NCBI RefSeq assembly: GCF_001500045.1 | Contig: NZ_LQIX01000015.1 | Coordinates: 1-64,000, forward strand | DNA length: 64,000 nucleotides | Reading direction: 5' to 3' | Source: Mycobacterium sp. GA-1199 | Lineage (GTDB): Bacteria; Actinomycetota; Actinomycetes; Mycobacteriales; Mycobacteriaceae | Shown here: in pieces, positions 7,098 through 16,475 of the stretch | How the letters are laid out: each line of letters starts with the position of its first letter | How positions within the stretch are numbered: the first letter of the stretch is position 1 | Notes under the pieces: model-generated | The model's input: only the letters and a program-made list of their open reading frames with translations | Databases searched by the model: none | What the model was told of the DNA's origin: nothing | Program-made: the position numbers and the translations under genes

Positions 7098-8261
7098 CTA
7101 CGCTGCTTGACCCGTCGCGCCGCCGCGACGGGTCAGTGCTCTGTACTGCTCTGCGATCTCCAGGATCCATTCGCGGTCCGAGTACTCGCTCGGTTGGTTC
7201 AACCACCCCAGGCCGGGAAACTCGACGCGCTTGTCCTCCGAAGCGTCGTCGGTTCCCGAATGGATCCACTCGGCAATCGCTCTGGCCTGTTCCCGCGGCG
7301 GAACCGGTGGAGACTCGAGGTCAGTCTCGTCGGCGTCGGCGTCATCGCCGGACACCGCACCACGCGGGTCGACCCGAAGTCTGCGCCGGTGCTCGGCGGC
7401 CGTGGCTTCCAGGTAGAGCGCGTCGGAGATCAAGGACATCCGTTCCGCGACCCGGAAGACGAGCGGCCCGCGCGGCCGGACACCGATACCGATGTCGGGG
7501 TGCCTACGGCCGAGTTCGGTGAGGATCGGCTGGATCGCCCGCAGTTCCCGTCGGGCCCCGAACCAGTCCTCGATGCTGGGCAGCAGCGAGCCCGCGGCCA
7601 CGACCAGCATCGCGCAGCCCAGCAGCGTCGCCGCGGCCCCGACGCCGACCGGTCCGTCGCGGTCGAGGGCGCGCAGGAAGAAGAAAGCCGACGCCACCAC
7701 GATCAGCGCGATGCCGATCGTGAAGACGAACAGCGCGCGCCCGCGGCGGCTGCGGTTCGAATAGCGCAGCCCCGCCCATGAGACCAGCGACAACGCCAGT
7801 AGCACGTAGAGCAGCGGCAGCAACCACGGCAGCGTGTTCGGCCCGCCGCTGAGGTTGCGCTGCAGGTATTCCTGGGGCGACATCTCGGGCTGACGACCTG
7901 CGGAGAAGAAGGCCACCCCGGTCACCACGGCGATCACGCCCGCAACGCTGTACTGCGCCAAGGCGATTTTGCGGATGGTCGCCGGTTTCCGCACCGACGA
8001 TACGGTCGTGATCATCACGCAGCTACCCGCGGCGCACGCCACGAGCGCCACCTGCGACAGGCCCAGGGAGATGTTGGGCCAGCGCAGCAACCGGTCGATC
8101 AGCAGCGTCAGGGGTTGCCAATTCAGCGCGGCGATCAATGCCAGGCTCGCCAGCGCGACGATCATCGCGGTGCTCACCAGGCTCTGCTTGTTGACCAGCG
8201 CCCATCCGATGCGTAGTCCGGTGGCCAGTCCGAGCAGACCGGCGATCACCCAGACGATCAA
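7098..8261 (-). CDS. MAB_1171c/DUF6545-type membrane protein
   Basis: The 387-residue protein has about seven membrane helices in residues 1-230 and a cytoplasmic tail of about 160 residues. The tail contains a block (WFGARRELRAIQPILTELG, then VAERMSLISDALYLEA) typical of DUF6545 or MAB_1171c family proteins. These are annotated as putative transporters, and their function is unknown. Its start overlaps the stop of the ImmA-like gene by four bases, so the two are translationally coupled. In actinobacteria these families recur near EspR-like HTH proteins. Confidence 0.72.
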   Translation of the reverse strand: MIVWVIAGLLGLATGLRIGWALVNKQSLVSTAMIVALASLALIAALNWQPLTLLIDRLLRWPNISLGLSQVALVACAAGSCVMITTVSSVRKPATIRKIALAQYSVAGVIAVVTGVAFFSAGRQPEMSPQEYLQRNLSGGPNTLPWLLPLLYVLLALSLVSWAGLRYSNRSRRGRALFVFTIGIALIVVASAFFFLRALDRDGPVGVGAAATLLGCAMLVVAAGSLLPSIEDWFGARRELRAIQPILTELGRRHPDIGIGVRPRGPLVFRVAERMSLISDALYLEATAAEHRRRLRVDPRGAVSGDDADADETDLESPPVPPREQARAIAEWIHSGTDDASEDKRVEFPGLGWLNQPSEYSDREWILEIAEQYRALTRRGGATGQAA

Positions 8262-8749
8262 CCAAACGCCTCTCCGAGCCGCACCTGCACGATCGACGAG
8301 CGGTCCGACGGAAGCCGGCCCAGGCGGTACAGCAGCAGGGCCGCGAAGTCCTCGGCCTCCTGCTCGGCCTCCTCACCCGCGGGGCCCATACAACCGGTCC
8401 GCTGGTTGAGCATGTAGCTGATCAGATCGGAGCTGGCGAACTCCGTGCTCTGTTCGGCGGCCTGCGCGACGGGGATGCCGTCATGGCCCAACACCAGATG
8501 CCCCAGCTCGTGGGCCAGCGTGCGGTCCCACGCGGGCAGGCCCTTCTGGATCAGGAACACGTCGTGGTCGTTGTACTGGCGCCATTGCCCACAGACACCG
8601 GGCGGCAGCTCGGCCATCTTGAGTTCGATGGGTCGCTTGCGGTCTTCGCTGACGGCCTCGATCAGTCGGGTCAGTGACACCTCCCCGTGCCGCGGCGCCA
8701 GTTCGAGCACGGCCCCGACCGCGCGGGTGACACGGCGGTTAGCTGGCAT
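8258..8749 (-). CDS. ImmA/IrrE-family metallopeptidase
   Basis: From ATG 8749 (AGGGGG ribosome site about 6 bases upstream) the protein has 163 residues. It carries the zinc-protease motif HELGH at residues 80-84, followed by EQEAEDFAALLLYRLGRLP, the third-ligand region of ImmA/IrrE proteins. Such proteases usually cleave or inactivate a partner HTH regulator. The nearest HTH gene is espR, which converges on this operon. It is coupled to the DUF6545 gene. An in-frame ATG at 8773 is possible but has a poorer ribosome site. Confidence 0.83.
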   Translation of the reverse strand: MPANRRVTRAVGAVLELAPRHGEVSLTRLIEAVSEDRKRPIELKMAELPPGVCGQWRQYNDHDVFLIQKGLPAWDRTLAHELGHLVLGHDGIPVAQAAEQSTEFASSDLISYMLNQRTGCMGPAGEEAEQEAEDFAALLLYRLGRLPSDRSSIVQVRLGEAFG

Positions 8750-9002
8750 GGATCCCCCTTCCGACCAGTTCACTATGCGCTGTCCGCCGTCTTGACGGGC
8801 GGCTTCCTCCGTCAGTTCGCGAACTTTGCGGTCTGTACAAGCATGCCCTCAATACGCCATGCAGCCAAGACGCATCCGGCACCGCTTGGCCCGCGCCGAG
8901 CCGCCCGCAGCCCGAACGCTGTGAACGATAGGGTTGTGCTGCACCGACAACCTGCACCGCCATGACGTCAGCAACCGAGAAAAGCTCCGGGAGGCAGCCG
9001 GG

Positions 9003-9659
9003 ATGAGCCCGTTCAAGCGACGCAAAACCCGAGCCACCCGCAGGGCCGAAGCCCGCGCGATCAAGGCGAAAGCGAAACTGGAGGCCAAGCTGGCCGCCAA
9101 GAACGAAGCCCGTCGCATCAAGTCCGCCCATCGGGCCGAGGCCAGGGCGCTGAAGGCGCAGATCAAGGCTCAGCGCGACAGTGACCGGGCAGCCCTCAAG
9201 GTCGCCGAGACGCAACTGAAGGCCGCCCGCGAGGGCAAGCTGTTCTCTCCGGGCCGAATTCGTCGTGTGCTGACCGTGACGCGACTGCTCGCGCCGATCG
9301 TGGTACCCGTCGGCTACCGCGCGGCCATCGCCGCGCGCGGCTACGCCGACCAACGCCGGGCGGAGCGGCTCGGGGTTCCGCTCAGCCAGGTCGGTCAGTT
9401 CAACGGCCACGGCGCCCAGTTGTCTGGGCGCATCGCCGGTGCCGAGCAGTCGTTGCGGTTGGTCTCGGAGAAGAAACCGAAGGACGCCGAGACCAAACAG
9501 TTCGTCGGGGCGATCACCGAGCGTCTCGGGGACTTGTCGGCCGCGATCGCCGCCGCCGAGCACATGCCTCCGTCGAGGCGCCGGTCCGCGCACGCCGCCA
9601 TCGAACGGCAACTCGACGGAATCGACGCCGACCTGATGGCTCGGCTCGGCGTGAGCTGA
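9003..9659 (+). CDS. DUF6474-like coiled-coil protein (Rv3850-like)
   Basis: ATG 9003 gives 218 residues, the length I recall for Rv3850. The first 80 residues are a highly charged Lys/Arg/Ala/Glu coiled coil (KRRKTRATRRAEARAIKAKA). One hydrophobic stretch (TRLLAPIVVPVGYRAAIAA) follows and the C-terminus is helical. The basic N-terminus could contact nucleic acid or membrane. Function is unknown. It is followed at 7 bases by a membrane protein gene and then copC/copD, probably one unit. Confidence 0.8.
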   Translation: MSPFKRRKTRATRRAEARAIKAKAKLEAKLAAKNEARRIKSAHRAEARALKAQIKAQRDSDRAALKVAETQLKAAREGKLFSPGRIRRVLTVTRLLAPIVVPVGYRAAIAARGYADQRRAERLGVPLSQVGQFNGHGAQLSGRIAGAEQSLRLVSEKKPKDAETKQFVGAITERLGDLSAAIAAAEHMPPSRRRSAHAAIERQLDGIDADLMARLGVS

Positions 9660-9666
9660 GCCGGTC

Positions 9667-10182
9667 GTGTCGCCGTCCGGTTCCGCGGCCCGCCTTCGTG
9701 GCGTGGCTTCGGGGCTGCTGACGGCCACGCTCGCGCTGGCGGCACACGGTTACGGCGGTGCCGAGCCGCCCACCGGTGCCGCGGTCGTGGCGCTGGCCAT
9801 CATCGCGCTGACCGTCGGCACATCGACGGCCACCCTGTCGGGCGCTTCGAAAGTCTTTGTGCTGCTCGCGGTTCTGACTTGCGGCCAGATCGTCGGGCAC
9901 ATCGTGCTGGGTGCCTCCGGGCATGATCACACGCCCCAGACCGCGACGATGGTGGCCGCGCACGCATTGGCGGTCGGCGTCGGTGCGGTGCTGATCGCGG
10001 CGGGCGACCGGCTGTGCGGGGCCGTGTCGCGCGTGGTGCTCTTGGCGGTACGCGTGGTGTGCCTGCCTCGCGCGCCGCATGCTCGCCCCATCGTGCGGCG
10101 TGCCGAACAACCGCTGCGCTCTGCGCTGCTTCTGGCCGCTTCGGTGTCTCATCGCGGGCCGCCGGTCAGCCCCGCGTGCTGA
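9667..10182 (+). CDS. Multi-pass membrane protein before copC
   Basis: From GTG 9667 the protein has 171 residues and about four hydrophobic helices (GVASGLLTATLALAAHG, VVALAIIALTVG, VFVLLAVLTCGQIVGHIVLG, AAHALAVGVGAVLIAAGD). A His-containing loop (ASGHDHTPQ) could bind metal. M. tuberculosis has a shorter membrane protein (Rv3851) here, so homology is uncertain. Position directly before copC/copD and the His-rich loop suggest a copper role, which is inference. Confidence 0.7.
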   Translation: MSPSGSAARLRGVASGLLTATLALAAHGYGGAEPPTGAAVVALAIIALTVGTSTATLSGASKVFVLLAVLTCGQIVGHIVLGASGHDHTPQTATMVAAHALAVGVGAVLIAAGDRLCGAVSRVVLLAVRVVCLPRAPHARPIVRRAEQPLRSALLLAASVSHRGPPVSPAC

Positions 10183-10217
10183 TCGACATACCTCCGGCTC
10201 GAGAAAGATTTGTTTCG

Positions 10218-10751
10218 ATGAGAACCATCACCAGGGCGCCTCGTGGCGCCCTCACCACCGTGGTCGCGATCCTCTGGCTGACGGCCGCAATGCTGGCCAC
10301 CGCGGGCGTCGCCTCCGCGCACGCGACCCGCATCGCGTCGGATCCGGCGGAGAACGCCCGGCTGACCGAGGCGCCCGAGACGGTGTCCGCGACGTTCAGC
10401 GAGGCCCTGCAGCCGCAGTTCGCGGCGATGACCGTGGTCGGCCCCGACGGCAACTTGTGGTCGACCGGCGAACCGCAGGTCCAAGACGCTGTCCTGAGCG
10501 TCGGCGTTCGCCCGCTCGGACCGTCCGGCCTCTACACCGTGAACTACCGGGCGACGTCGGCGGACGGGCACGTGGTCAACGGATCCTGGACGTTCGAACT
10601 GAGCGAACCGGGGACCGGGACACCGGGGCCGTCGGCGGCCGCACCGGCCGAAACCCCCGCCGACGACGGAATCCCGGTGTGGCCGTTCTTCGTGGGAGCG
10701 GTCGTCATCGTCGGTGTCGGCGCGATATGGGCGGTGCGGCGGCGCGCGTGA
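10218..10751 (+). CDS. copC: CopC-domain copper-binding protein
   Basis: The 177-residue protein begins with a signal peptide that should be cut at SASA|HAT, leaving His at the mature N-terminus as in CopC Cu(II) sites. The CopC beta-barrel covers residues 35-130 and has the ADGHVVNGSWTFEL signature with the second Asp/His ligands. A Pro/Ala linker and one C-terminal helix (WPFFVGAVVIVGVGAIWAV) anchor it to the membrane outside the cell. Its TGA overlaps the copD GTG. Confidence 0.92.
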   Translation: MRTITRAPRGALTTVVAILWLTAAMLATAGVASAHATRIASDPAENARLTEAPETVSATFSEALQPQFAAMTVVGPDGNLWSTGEPQVQDAVLSVGVRPLGPSGLYTVNYRATSADGHVVNGSWTFELSEPGTGTPGPSAAAPAETPADDGIPVWPFFVGAVVIVGVGAIWAVRRRA

Positions 10752-11671
10752 CCCGTCAGCGCACCGTGGTCGTCGGGGTGGTGCTCGCGGCCGCCGCGAC
10801 CGGCCTGTCCTGGGCGCTGGCCTATCCGCACGGGTCGTTGAGTTCGACTGTGGTGCGGGTGCTGGCCGACTGCGCGGGTGTCGTCACACTGGGCCTGGCC
10901 GTGGTGCCGATACTCGACGGCGAACGGCACCGCGGCGAGTTGCTGGCCCGCTCGACGCGACCGTTGGCGGCCGCCTCGGTGCTGTGGCTGCTCGCCGAGC
11001 TGAGCCGGATGATCGTCGCGGCCGCACAGACCGCCTCGCTGCCGGTGTTCCGGCTCGGCGTGCAGACCACCGTCGACTTTGCGACGACGACCGCGGCGGG
11101 GCGGGCGGGCATGCTCGCGGTGGTCGCCGCGGCCGCCATAGCGCTGGCAGCGCTCGTCGCACCGCGCACGGCGTCGTGGAATGTCGCCGTGATCGGCGCG
11201 GCGGCGCTCGGAGTCGTCGCACGCCAGCTGACGGGGCACTTCGCGGACAGCCCGCTGGGTGGTGTGGCGGTCACCGTGCACACCCTGGCCGCCGCATTGT
11301 GGGTCGGTGCGCTGGCAGCGCTGGTGCTGACCGTCGACCACCGCGGTCAGTGGGCCAGGATGCTGCCACGCTTTTCTGCGCTGTCGCTGGGCTGTGTGGT
11401 GGTGCTGCTGGTCGGCGGGGTGGCCGGCGCCGTGATCCGGTTGGGTACACCGGCCGACCTGTACGCGACCGGTTACGGCCGGCTGGTGTCGGCCAAGATC
11501 GCAGTGACGGTCGCGCTCGTCGTCCTCGGCTGGCGAAACCGCACGATGTGGCTGCCCGCCGCACGGTCACATACCGCCACGGCGGTGGTGTCCCGGACCC
11601 GCGCGCGGGTCGAAACCGCACTGATGCTCGTCGCACTGGTCCTGGCGGCCGGTCTGGCCGTCACCGGTTAG
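10748..11671 (+). CDS. copD: CopD-family copper membrane protein
   Basis: From GTG 10748 (overlapping the copC stop) the protein has 307 residues and about eight membrane helices. The CopD signature lies in the region LTGHFADSPLGGVAVTVHTL followed by AALWVGALAALVL, with conserved His residues for copper. CopC and CopD together are thought to take copper across the membrane. M. tuberculosis lacks this pair between Rv3850 and hns as far as I recall, so it is a local addition or a loss there. Confidence 0.9.
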   Translation: MTRQRTVVVGVVLAAAATGLSWALAYPHGSLSSTVVRVLADCAGVVTLGLAVVPILDGERHRGELLARSTRPLAAASVLWLLAELSRMIVAAAQTASLPVFRLGVQTTVDFATTTAAGRAGMLAVVAAAAIALAALVAPRTASWNVAVIGAAALGVVARQLTGHFADSPLGGVAVTVHTLAAALWVGALAALVLTVDHRGQWARMLPRFSALSLGCVVVLLVGGVAGAVIRLGTPADLYATGYGRLVSAKIAVTVALVVLGWRNRTMWLPAARSHTATAVVSRTRARVETALMLVALVLAAGLAVTG

Positions 11672-11761
11672 TGCCATATCCGACCTGGCATGATGGACCG
11701 ATCGACTTCCGGCCGCACGTTCGGCCGGCCTGGCGACGAGACACTGCAAAGGAGCAGCCCG

Positions 11762-12274
11762 ATGGCAGACCAGCAGGGCCGACCCGACGAACAGCCGCAC
11801 AGCTCACCACCGGCGGATCAGTCGACCCCGCAGCCCGCTGCCGCGGAGTCCGCGAGCGTCTCGCCAGACCCGCTGATCCCTCCCGCACCGGCGAAGAAGA
11901 CGCCCGCCAAGAAGACTCCTGCCAAGAAGGCCGTTAAGAAGACTCCCGCGAAGAAGGCGGCGAAGAAGACCGGACCGGCGAAGAAGGCGCCCGCCAAGAA
12001 AGCCCCTGCCAAGGGCCCGGCGAAGGAGGCGCCGGCCAAGAAGGCGCCCGCAGCCGAGGCCGCTACCGGCAACGATGTTGAGTCTGCAGCGAAAGTGACT
12101 GCCGCGCAGGCAAAGTCGACGGTCGCTGCCGCCAGCAATCCGGTGGCCGGGCCGCCGCCGACCCCGCTGATCGGCCCCGAACCGTCACGGCTGCCGGTTG
12201 CGGCGGCCATCGCGGCGGGTGTGCTGGCGATCATCGTCGTGCTGCTGATCCGCCGGGGCAGCGACGAGGACTGA
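11762..12274 (+). CDS. hns: Lys/Ala-rich histone-like protein with membrane anchor (Hns)
   Basis: The 170-residue protein has an acidic/polar N-terminus, a histone-H1-like region of repeated PAKK/AKKA units (about residues 42-100), an Ala/Ser linker, and a single C-terminal helix (LPVAAAIAAGVLAIIVVLLI) with a short charged tail. This is the layout of Rv3852, whose tail holds it at the membrane while the basic region binds DNA. The repeat region is longer than I recall for the 134-residue M. tuberculosis protein. AAAGGAG precedes ATG 11762 at good spacing. Confidence 0.88.
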   Translation: MADQQGRPDEQPHSSPPADQSTPQPAAAESASVSPDPLIPPAPAKKTPAKKTPAKKAVKKTPAKKAAKKTGPAKKAPAKKAPAKGPAKEAPAKKAPAAEAATGNDVESAAKVTAAQAKSTVAAASNPVAGPPPTPLIGPEPSRLPVAAAIAAGVLAIIVVLLIRRGSDED

Positions 12275-12319
12275 CCAAACGCTTGACCCTCACGCGGCGT
12301 CAGGGTCGATAGTGGCGTC

Positions 12320-13069
12320 ATGGACACCATGACCGTCGGCGCGGTGGCCACCCTGACGGGTGTCTCGGTACGCACATTGCACCATTACGACCACATCGGT
12401 CTGGTGGTGCCGAGCGTGCGCACCGAGGCGGGCTATCGCGGCTACACCGACGCCGATATCGAACGGCTGCACCTGGTGCTGGTGTACCGGTCGGTCGACA
12501 TGCCCCTCGAGGAGATCCGCGCACTGCTGGACGGAGACGGGCATGTGCTCGGCCACCTCGAGCGGCAGCACCGGCTGCTGCTGGACCGTGCGGACCACCT
12601 GCAGCACACGATCAAGGCAGTGGAGGAACTGATGAGCGCACACCGCAATGGCGTACAACTGACCGCCGACGAGCAGGTCGAGATCTTCGGTAGCGCGGTG
12701 TTCGACGAGTACGCCGCCGAATCCGAGCAGCGGTGGGGCGGTTCCGACGCGTGGACTCAGTCGCGGCAGCGGACGGAGCGTATGACCAAGCAGGACTGGA
12801 TCGAGTTCAAGGCCGACAACGACGCGCTGTTGGCGGCGCTGGCCGATGCCCACCGCGACGGCGTCGCTCCCGGCACACCGCGTGCGGACGAACTGGCCGC
12901 CTGGCACCGCGCGAACATCCAGCGCTTCTACGACTGCGATCACGAGATGCACGTGCGCCTGGCCGAGATGTATCTGGCCGACGAGCGGTTCAAGCGCTAC
13001 TACGACGACGCCGAGCCGGGGCTGGCGCAATTTGTGCACGACATCATCGTGGCCAGGTCCGCCCGCTGA
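12320..13069 (+). CDS. MerR/TipA-like transcriptional regulator
   Basis: The 249-residue protein has an N-terminal MerR winged HTH (MTVGAVATLTGVSVRTLHHY), a coiled-coil dimer helix (about residues 75-110), and a C-terminal TipAS-like all-helical domain from about 130, which in TipA binds peptide antibiotics. It starts at ATG 12320 with an alternative at 12329. It lies between hns and the cyclase-ATPase gene; neither it nor the cyclase is in the M. tuberculosis order. The target genes are unknown. Confidence 0.88.
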   Translation: MDTMTVGAVATLTGVSVRTLHHYDHIGLVVPSVRTEAGYRGYTDADIERLHLVLVYRSVDMPLEEIRALLDGDGHVLGHLERQHRLLLDRADHLQHTIKAVEELMSAHRNGVQLTADEQVEIFGSAVFDEYAAESEQRWGGSDAWTQSRQRTERMTKQDWIEFKADNDALLAALADAHRDGVAPGTPRADELAAWHRANIQRFYDCDHEMHVRLAEMYLADERFKRYYDDAEPGLAQFVHDIIVARSAR

Positions 13070-13138
13070 CCAACTGGACCCCGACGCGAACGTCGCGAAG
13101 TTACGCTTCCGGTACCCGACGTCAACGGGGTGGGGAGC

Positions 13139-15961
13139 ATGACTGGGCAGCCGCCGTCGGGCACGGTGACGTTCCTGATGACCGACCTCGAAGGGTCCAC
13201 GCGCATGTGGGAACAGGACCCCGAGGCGATGAAGGCCGCCATGGTTCGCCACGACGAGCTGCTGGAGCAGACGATCGCCGAGCACAACGGGTTCGTGTTC
13301 GCGCGAATGGGCGACGGGATGGCCGCCGCGTTCCCGACGGCCGGTGACGCCGTGCGCGCAGCGGCGACGTTCCGCTGCCTGCTGGCCGAGGAGGAATGGC
13401 GTAGCCCGAAACCACTTCGGGCCCGGATCGGACTGCACACCGACGAGGCGGTCGTGGTCGAGAACCACTATGTCAGCGAGCCGGTCAATCGCTGCTCTCG
13501 GTTGATGGCGGCCGCTCATGGTGGGCAGACCGTGGTGTCGGGTGCCACCGAACCGCTTGTGCGCGACGAACTTCCCGACGGATCCCACCTCGTCGACCTC
13601 GGCGAGCATCGACTGCGCGACCTCGGTCGGCCAATGCGTATTTTCGAACTGGCCGCCGATACGGCCGACCATGGATTTCCGCCGCTCCGAACACTGGACG
13701 CCTTCCCCGGAAACCTTCCCGCACAGGTCAGTTCGTTCATCGGTCGCCAGACGGAGGTGTCCCGCGTGACTGCCGCGCTCGCCGGCTCGCGCGTCGTGAC
13801 GGTGACGGGTGTGGGTGGGGTCGGAAAAACACGGTTGGCGTTGCAGGTCGCGGCCGACGTACTGCCCCGCTATCGCGACGGGGCATGGCTTGTCGACCTG
13901 GCGGCGGTCCGCGACCCGGACGGCATCTCAACGGCCGTAGCGGCGGTGTTCCGGCTGTCCAGCCGGGCCGGACAGCCGCTCGACGAACTGTTGCTCGAAA
14001 TGCTCGAGAACAAGCGGCTGCTGTTGGTGCTCGACAACTGCGAGCACCTGATCGGGGCGGCCGCCCGCCTGGTGGCCCGGATCGAGCGGGACTGTCCCGA
14101 TGTCGTCGTACTGGCCACCAGCCGCGAAGGTCTCGCGGTCGACGGTGAGCAATTGATCGCGTTACCGCCGATGAACGCCGGACTGCCGGACGACGCCCTC
14201 GAGACCCTGTTGAACACCGACGCCGTCAAGCTTTTCGTCGAGCGCTCACGTGCCGTCAAGGCCGATTTCACGTTGTCCCAGTACAACTCTCGCGCGGTGG
14301 TGGAGATCTGTCAGCGACTCGACGGGGTTCCGCTGGCAATTGAATTGGCAGCGGCGCGAGTCATCGCGTTGAGCCCCGCAGAACTCGCCCAGCGGTTGGA
14401 CCGCCGATTCCAGCTGCTTGCCGGAGGACGGCGTGGCGCCGTCGAACGGCACGCAACGCTTCGTGCGGCCATCGACTGGTCCTTCGAACTGTTGAACGCG
14501 AACGAACAGCGACTGCTCGGCCGGATGGCCATCTTCTCGGCGGGATGCACCCTGGAGGCGATCGAGGAGGTGTGCAGTGACGATCCGTTGCGCTCCGAGG
14601 ACATGCTGGACCTCGTCACGACGTTGGTGTCGCGGTCACTCGTCGTAACCGAAGACAGCTCGGCGGGAACCCGTTTTCGCATGCTCGAGACGGTTCGTCA
14701 GTACGGAGAGGAGAAGCTGGCCGAGTGGGGCGAGACGGACGCGCTGCTACTCAAGCACGCCCATTTCTATGGGGATCTGTCCGCGAGGGCGGCAGAATAT
14801 TACTACGGGCCCGAACAGATTCGTTGGTCCAGACGGATCAATCTCGAACGCGAGAACATCCGCACGGCGCTGGCCACGGCGATCGATAAAGGACACACGC
14901 GATTGGCCGTTCAACTGGTCGCCGACCATCCGCATCATCACGGTTACGGCGGAACCGGCGAGGTTTTCGAGATCCGCATACCCTCCGCCCGGGTGATCGA
15001 TCTCCCGGGCGCCGACCAGCAGCCCGGCTATCCTCGCGTGCTGATGGCGGCGGCCTGGCACGCCTATCTGCGGGGCGATTTCGACCGCGCCGACGAATGG
15101 CGCAGGCAAGCCGTTGAAGCCGATGCGCCACATCCGGATACCAGCCATCGGCCGAGGGTGGCGATGGACGGCTTCAACCTGATCGCGATGGCGGCCCTCG
15201 CGTCCGGCGACTACTCGGGTGCGGTGTCGGCATATCGTTCAGCCGCCGAAATAGCTGAAGCGGACGGGTACCCAGCTCTGGCCGCCGTCGCCCTCGCGGT
15301 ATCGGTCAACGCGGCACTGCTCGGCGGTTGTTACGGCACCGAGGAAGTCGCGCGGGCCGAAGAGGCCGTCCGGTTGGCCCGGCGGTCCGGCATGCAGGCG
15401 GCAATCGTGATGAGCCTCAACGCCCTCGCACTAGCCTTGGCCGACACGGATCCTGTCCGGGCCAGAACACTTCTGAGAGAGAGTGTCGAGCGATGCGCCG
15501 ACCCCGGGGAGGCCAGTCCATCCGGAGTCCTCACCGCGTCGTTGGCGGCCGGCCGACTCGGCGACTGGAATCTGGCATTGCGGCTTGGTGCCCGTTCGAT
15601 GCAATTGGAGCGCTGGGTGATGGCACCGTTGCAGGTCGCTCCCTGTCTCGCGACATACGCGCGGGCGTTGGCCGAACACCAACCCGAAGCAGCCGGTGTC
15701 CTTCTCGGCGCCGCCTACGCGACTTTCCAGCGCGCGGCGGCCGAATCGAGGAAGGCGGGGAGACGCGCCGCCGCACCCACAGGCCCGAACGCCAACTTCG
15801 TCGTCACCGCGATGCACGACACCGGTCGGATCGTCGCGGCAGCACTGGGTGACGGACGCGCTCGAGAGCTTCATGCAGAGGGCAGACAGATGGGTATGGA
15901 CGACGCGATCACCTACGCCCTGGCCGTCGTCGAAACCGACTCCCTTAACATCGACCGGTGA
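13139..15961 (+). CDS. Class III nucleotide cyclase fused to an NB-ARC/STAND ATPase
   Basis: From ATG 13139 (GGGGAG just upstream) the protein has 940 residues. A cyclase homology domain fills residues 8-170, with metal Asp16 (TDLEGST) and Asp59 (MGDG) and the Asn117/Arg121 pair (VNRCSRL). Where the adenine-selecting Lys is expected there is Ala55. A P-loop at 224-231 (GVGGVGKT) starts an ATPase domain with LVLDNCEHL. The rest is TPR-like helices. The layout resembles Rv0386/Rv1358 types, but no C-terminal LuxR HTH is present. Its stop overlaps the rraA start. Confidence 0.88.
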   Translation: MTGQPPSGTVTFLMTDLEGSTRMWEQDPEAMKAAMVRHDELLEQTIAEHNGFVFARMGDGMAAAFPTAGDAVRAAATFRCLLAEEEWRSPKPLRARIGLHTDEAVVVENHYVSEPVNRCSRLMAAAHGGQTVVSGATEPLVRDELPDGSHLVDLGEHRLRDLGRPMRIFELAADTADHGFPPLRTLDAFPGNLPAQVSSFIGRQTEVSRVTAALAGSRVVTVTGVGGVGKTRLALQVAADVLPRYRDGAWLVDLAAVRDPDGISTAVAAVFRLSSRAGQPLDELLLEMLENKRLLLVLDNCEHLIGAAARLVARIERDCPDVVVLATSREGLAVDGEQLIALPPMNAGLPDDALETLLNTDAVKLFVERSRAVKADFTLSQYNSRAVVEICQRLDGVPLAIELAAARVIALSPAELAQRLDRRFQLLAGGRRGAVERHATLRAAIDWSFELLNANEQRLLGRMAIFSAGCTLEAIEEVCSDDPLRSEDMLDLVTTLVSRSLVVTEDSSAGTRFRMLETVRQYGEEKLAEWGETDALLLKHAHFYGDLSARAAEYYYGPEQIRWSRRINLERENIRTALATAIDKGHTRLAVQLVADHPHHHGYGGTGEVFEIRIPSARVIDLPGADQQPGYPRVLMAAAWHAYLRGDFDRADEWRRQAVEADAPHPDTSHRPRVAMDGFNLIAMAALASGDYSGAVSAYRSAAEIAEADGYPALAAVALAVSVNAALLGGCYGTEEVARAEEAVRLARRSGMQAAIVMSLNALALALADTDPVRARTLLRESVERCADPGEASPSGVLTASLAAGRLGDWNLALRLGARSMQLERWVMAPLQVAPCLATYARALAEHQPEAAGVLLGAAYATFQRAAAESRKAGRRAAAPTGPNANFVVTAMHDTGRIVAAALGDGRARELHAEGRQMGMDDAITYALAVVETDSLNIDR

Positions 15962-16437
15962 GCATCGAGCCCCGCCCCACCGCTGACCTGGTCGATGACA
16001 TCGGCCCCGACGTGCGCAGCTGCGACCTGCAGCTCCGCCAATTCGGCGGGCGTGCGCAGTTCGCCGGGCCGATCGTCACGGTGAAGTGCTTCCAGGACAA
16101 CGCGTTGCTGAAGTCGGTCCTGTCCGAGCCGGGTGATGGCGGCGTGCTCGTGATCGACGGCGAGGGGTCCCTGCACTCGGCGTTGGTCGGCGACGTCATT
16201 GCGGGGCTCGGCGTCGAGAACGGTTGGGCCGGTTTAATCATCAACGGTGCGGTCCGCGACTCCGCGATGTTGCGCACACTCGACATCGGCATCAAGGCGC
16301 TCGGTACCAATCCGCGCAAGAGCACGAAAACCGGTGAGGGCCAACGCGATATCAACGTCGAGTTCGGCGGCGTGGTCTTCACGCCCGGCCATATCGCCAA
16401 CAGCGACGACGACGGCATCGTGGTGGTGGAACCGTAG
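15958..16437 (+). CDS. rraA: RraA-family protein
   Basis: The 159-residue protein is the RraA fold (formerly MenG), seen in [34 protein letters not shown] and [11 protein letters not shown]. In E. coli RraA binds RNase E and restrains mRNA decay. Mycobacterial members may instead have aldolase or decarboxylase relatives. The GTG start overlaps the cyclase-ATPase TGA, so the two are translationally coupled here. In M. tuberculosis this gene (Rv3853) directly follows hns. The IS-split terminator lies just downstream. Confidence 0.9.
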   Translation: MSIEPRPTADLVDDIGPDVRSCDLQLRQFGGRAQFAGPIVTVKCFQDNALLKSVLSEPGDGGVLVIDGEGSLHSALVGDVIAGLGVENGWAGLIINGAVRDSAMLRTLDIGIKALGTNPRKSTKTGEGQRDINVEFGGVVFTPGHIANSDDDGIVVVEP

Positions 16438-16475
16438 TTCCCGCCCGGGTGTGCGGTTTCATACGCGACACGCCC

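Noticed and set aside
11881..12060. Tandem DNA repeat or CRISPR-like array
   Set aside because: The repetition follows Lys/Ala codons inside an open frame (PAKK units) and has no regular spacers.
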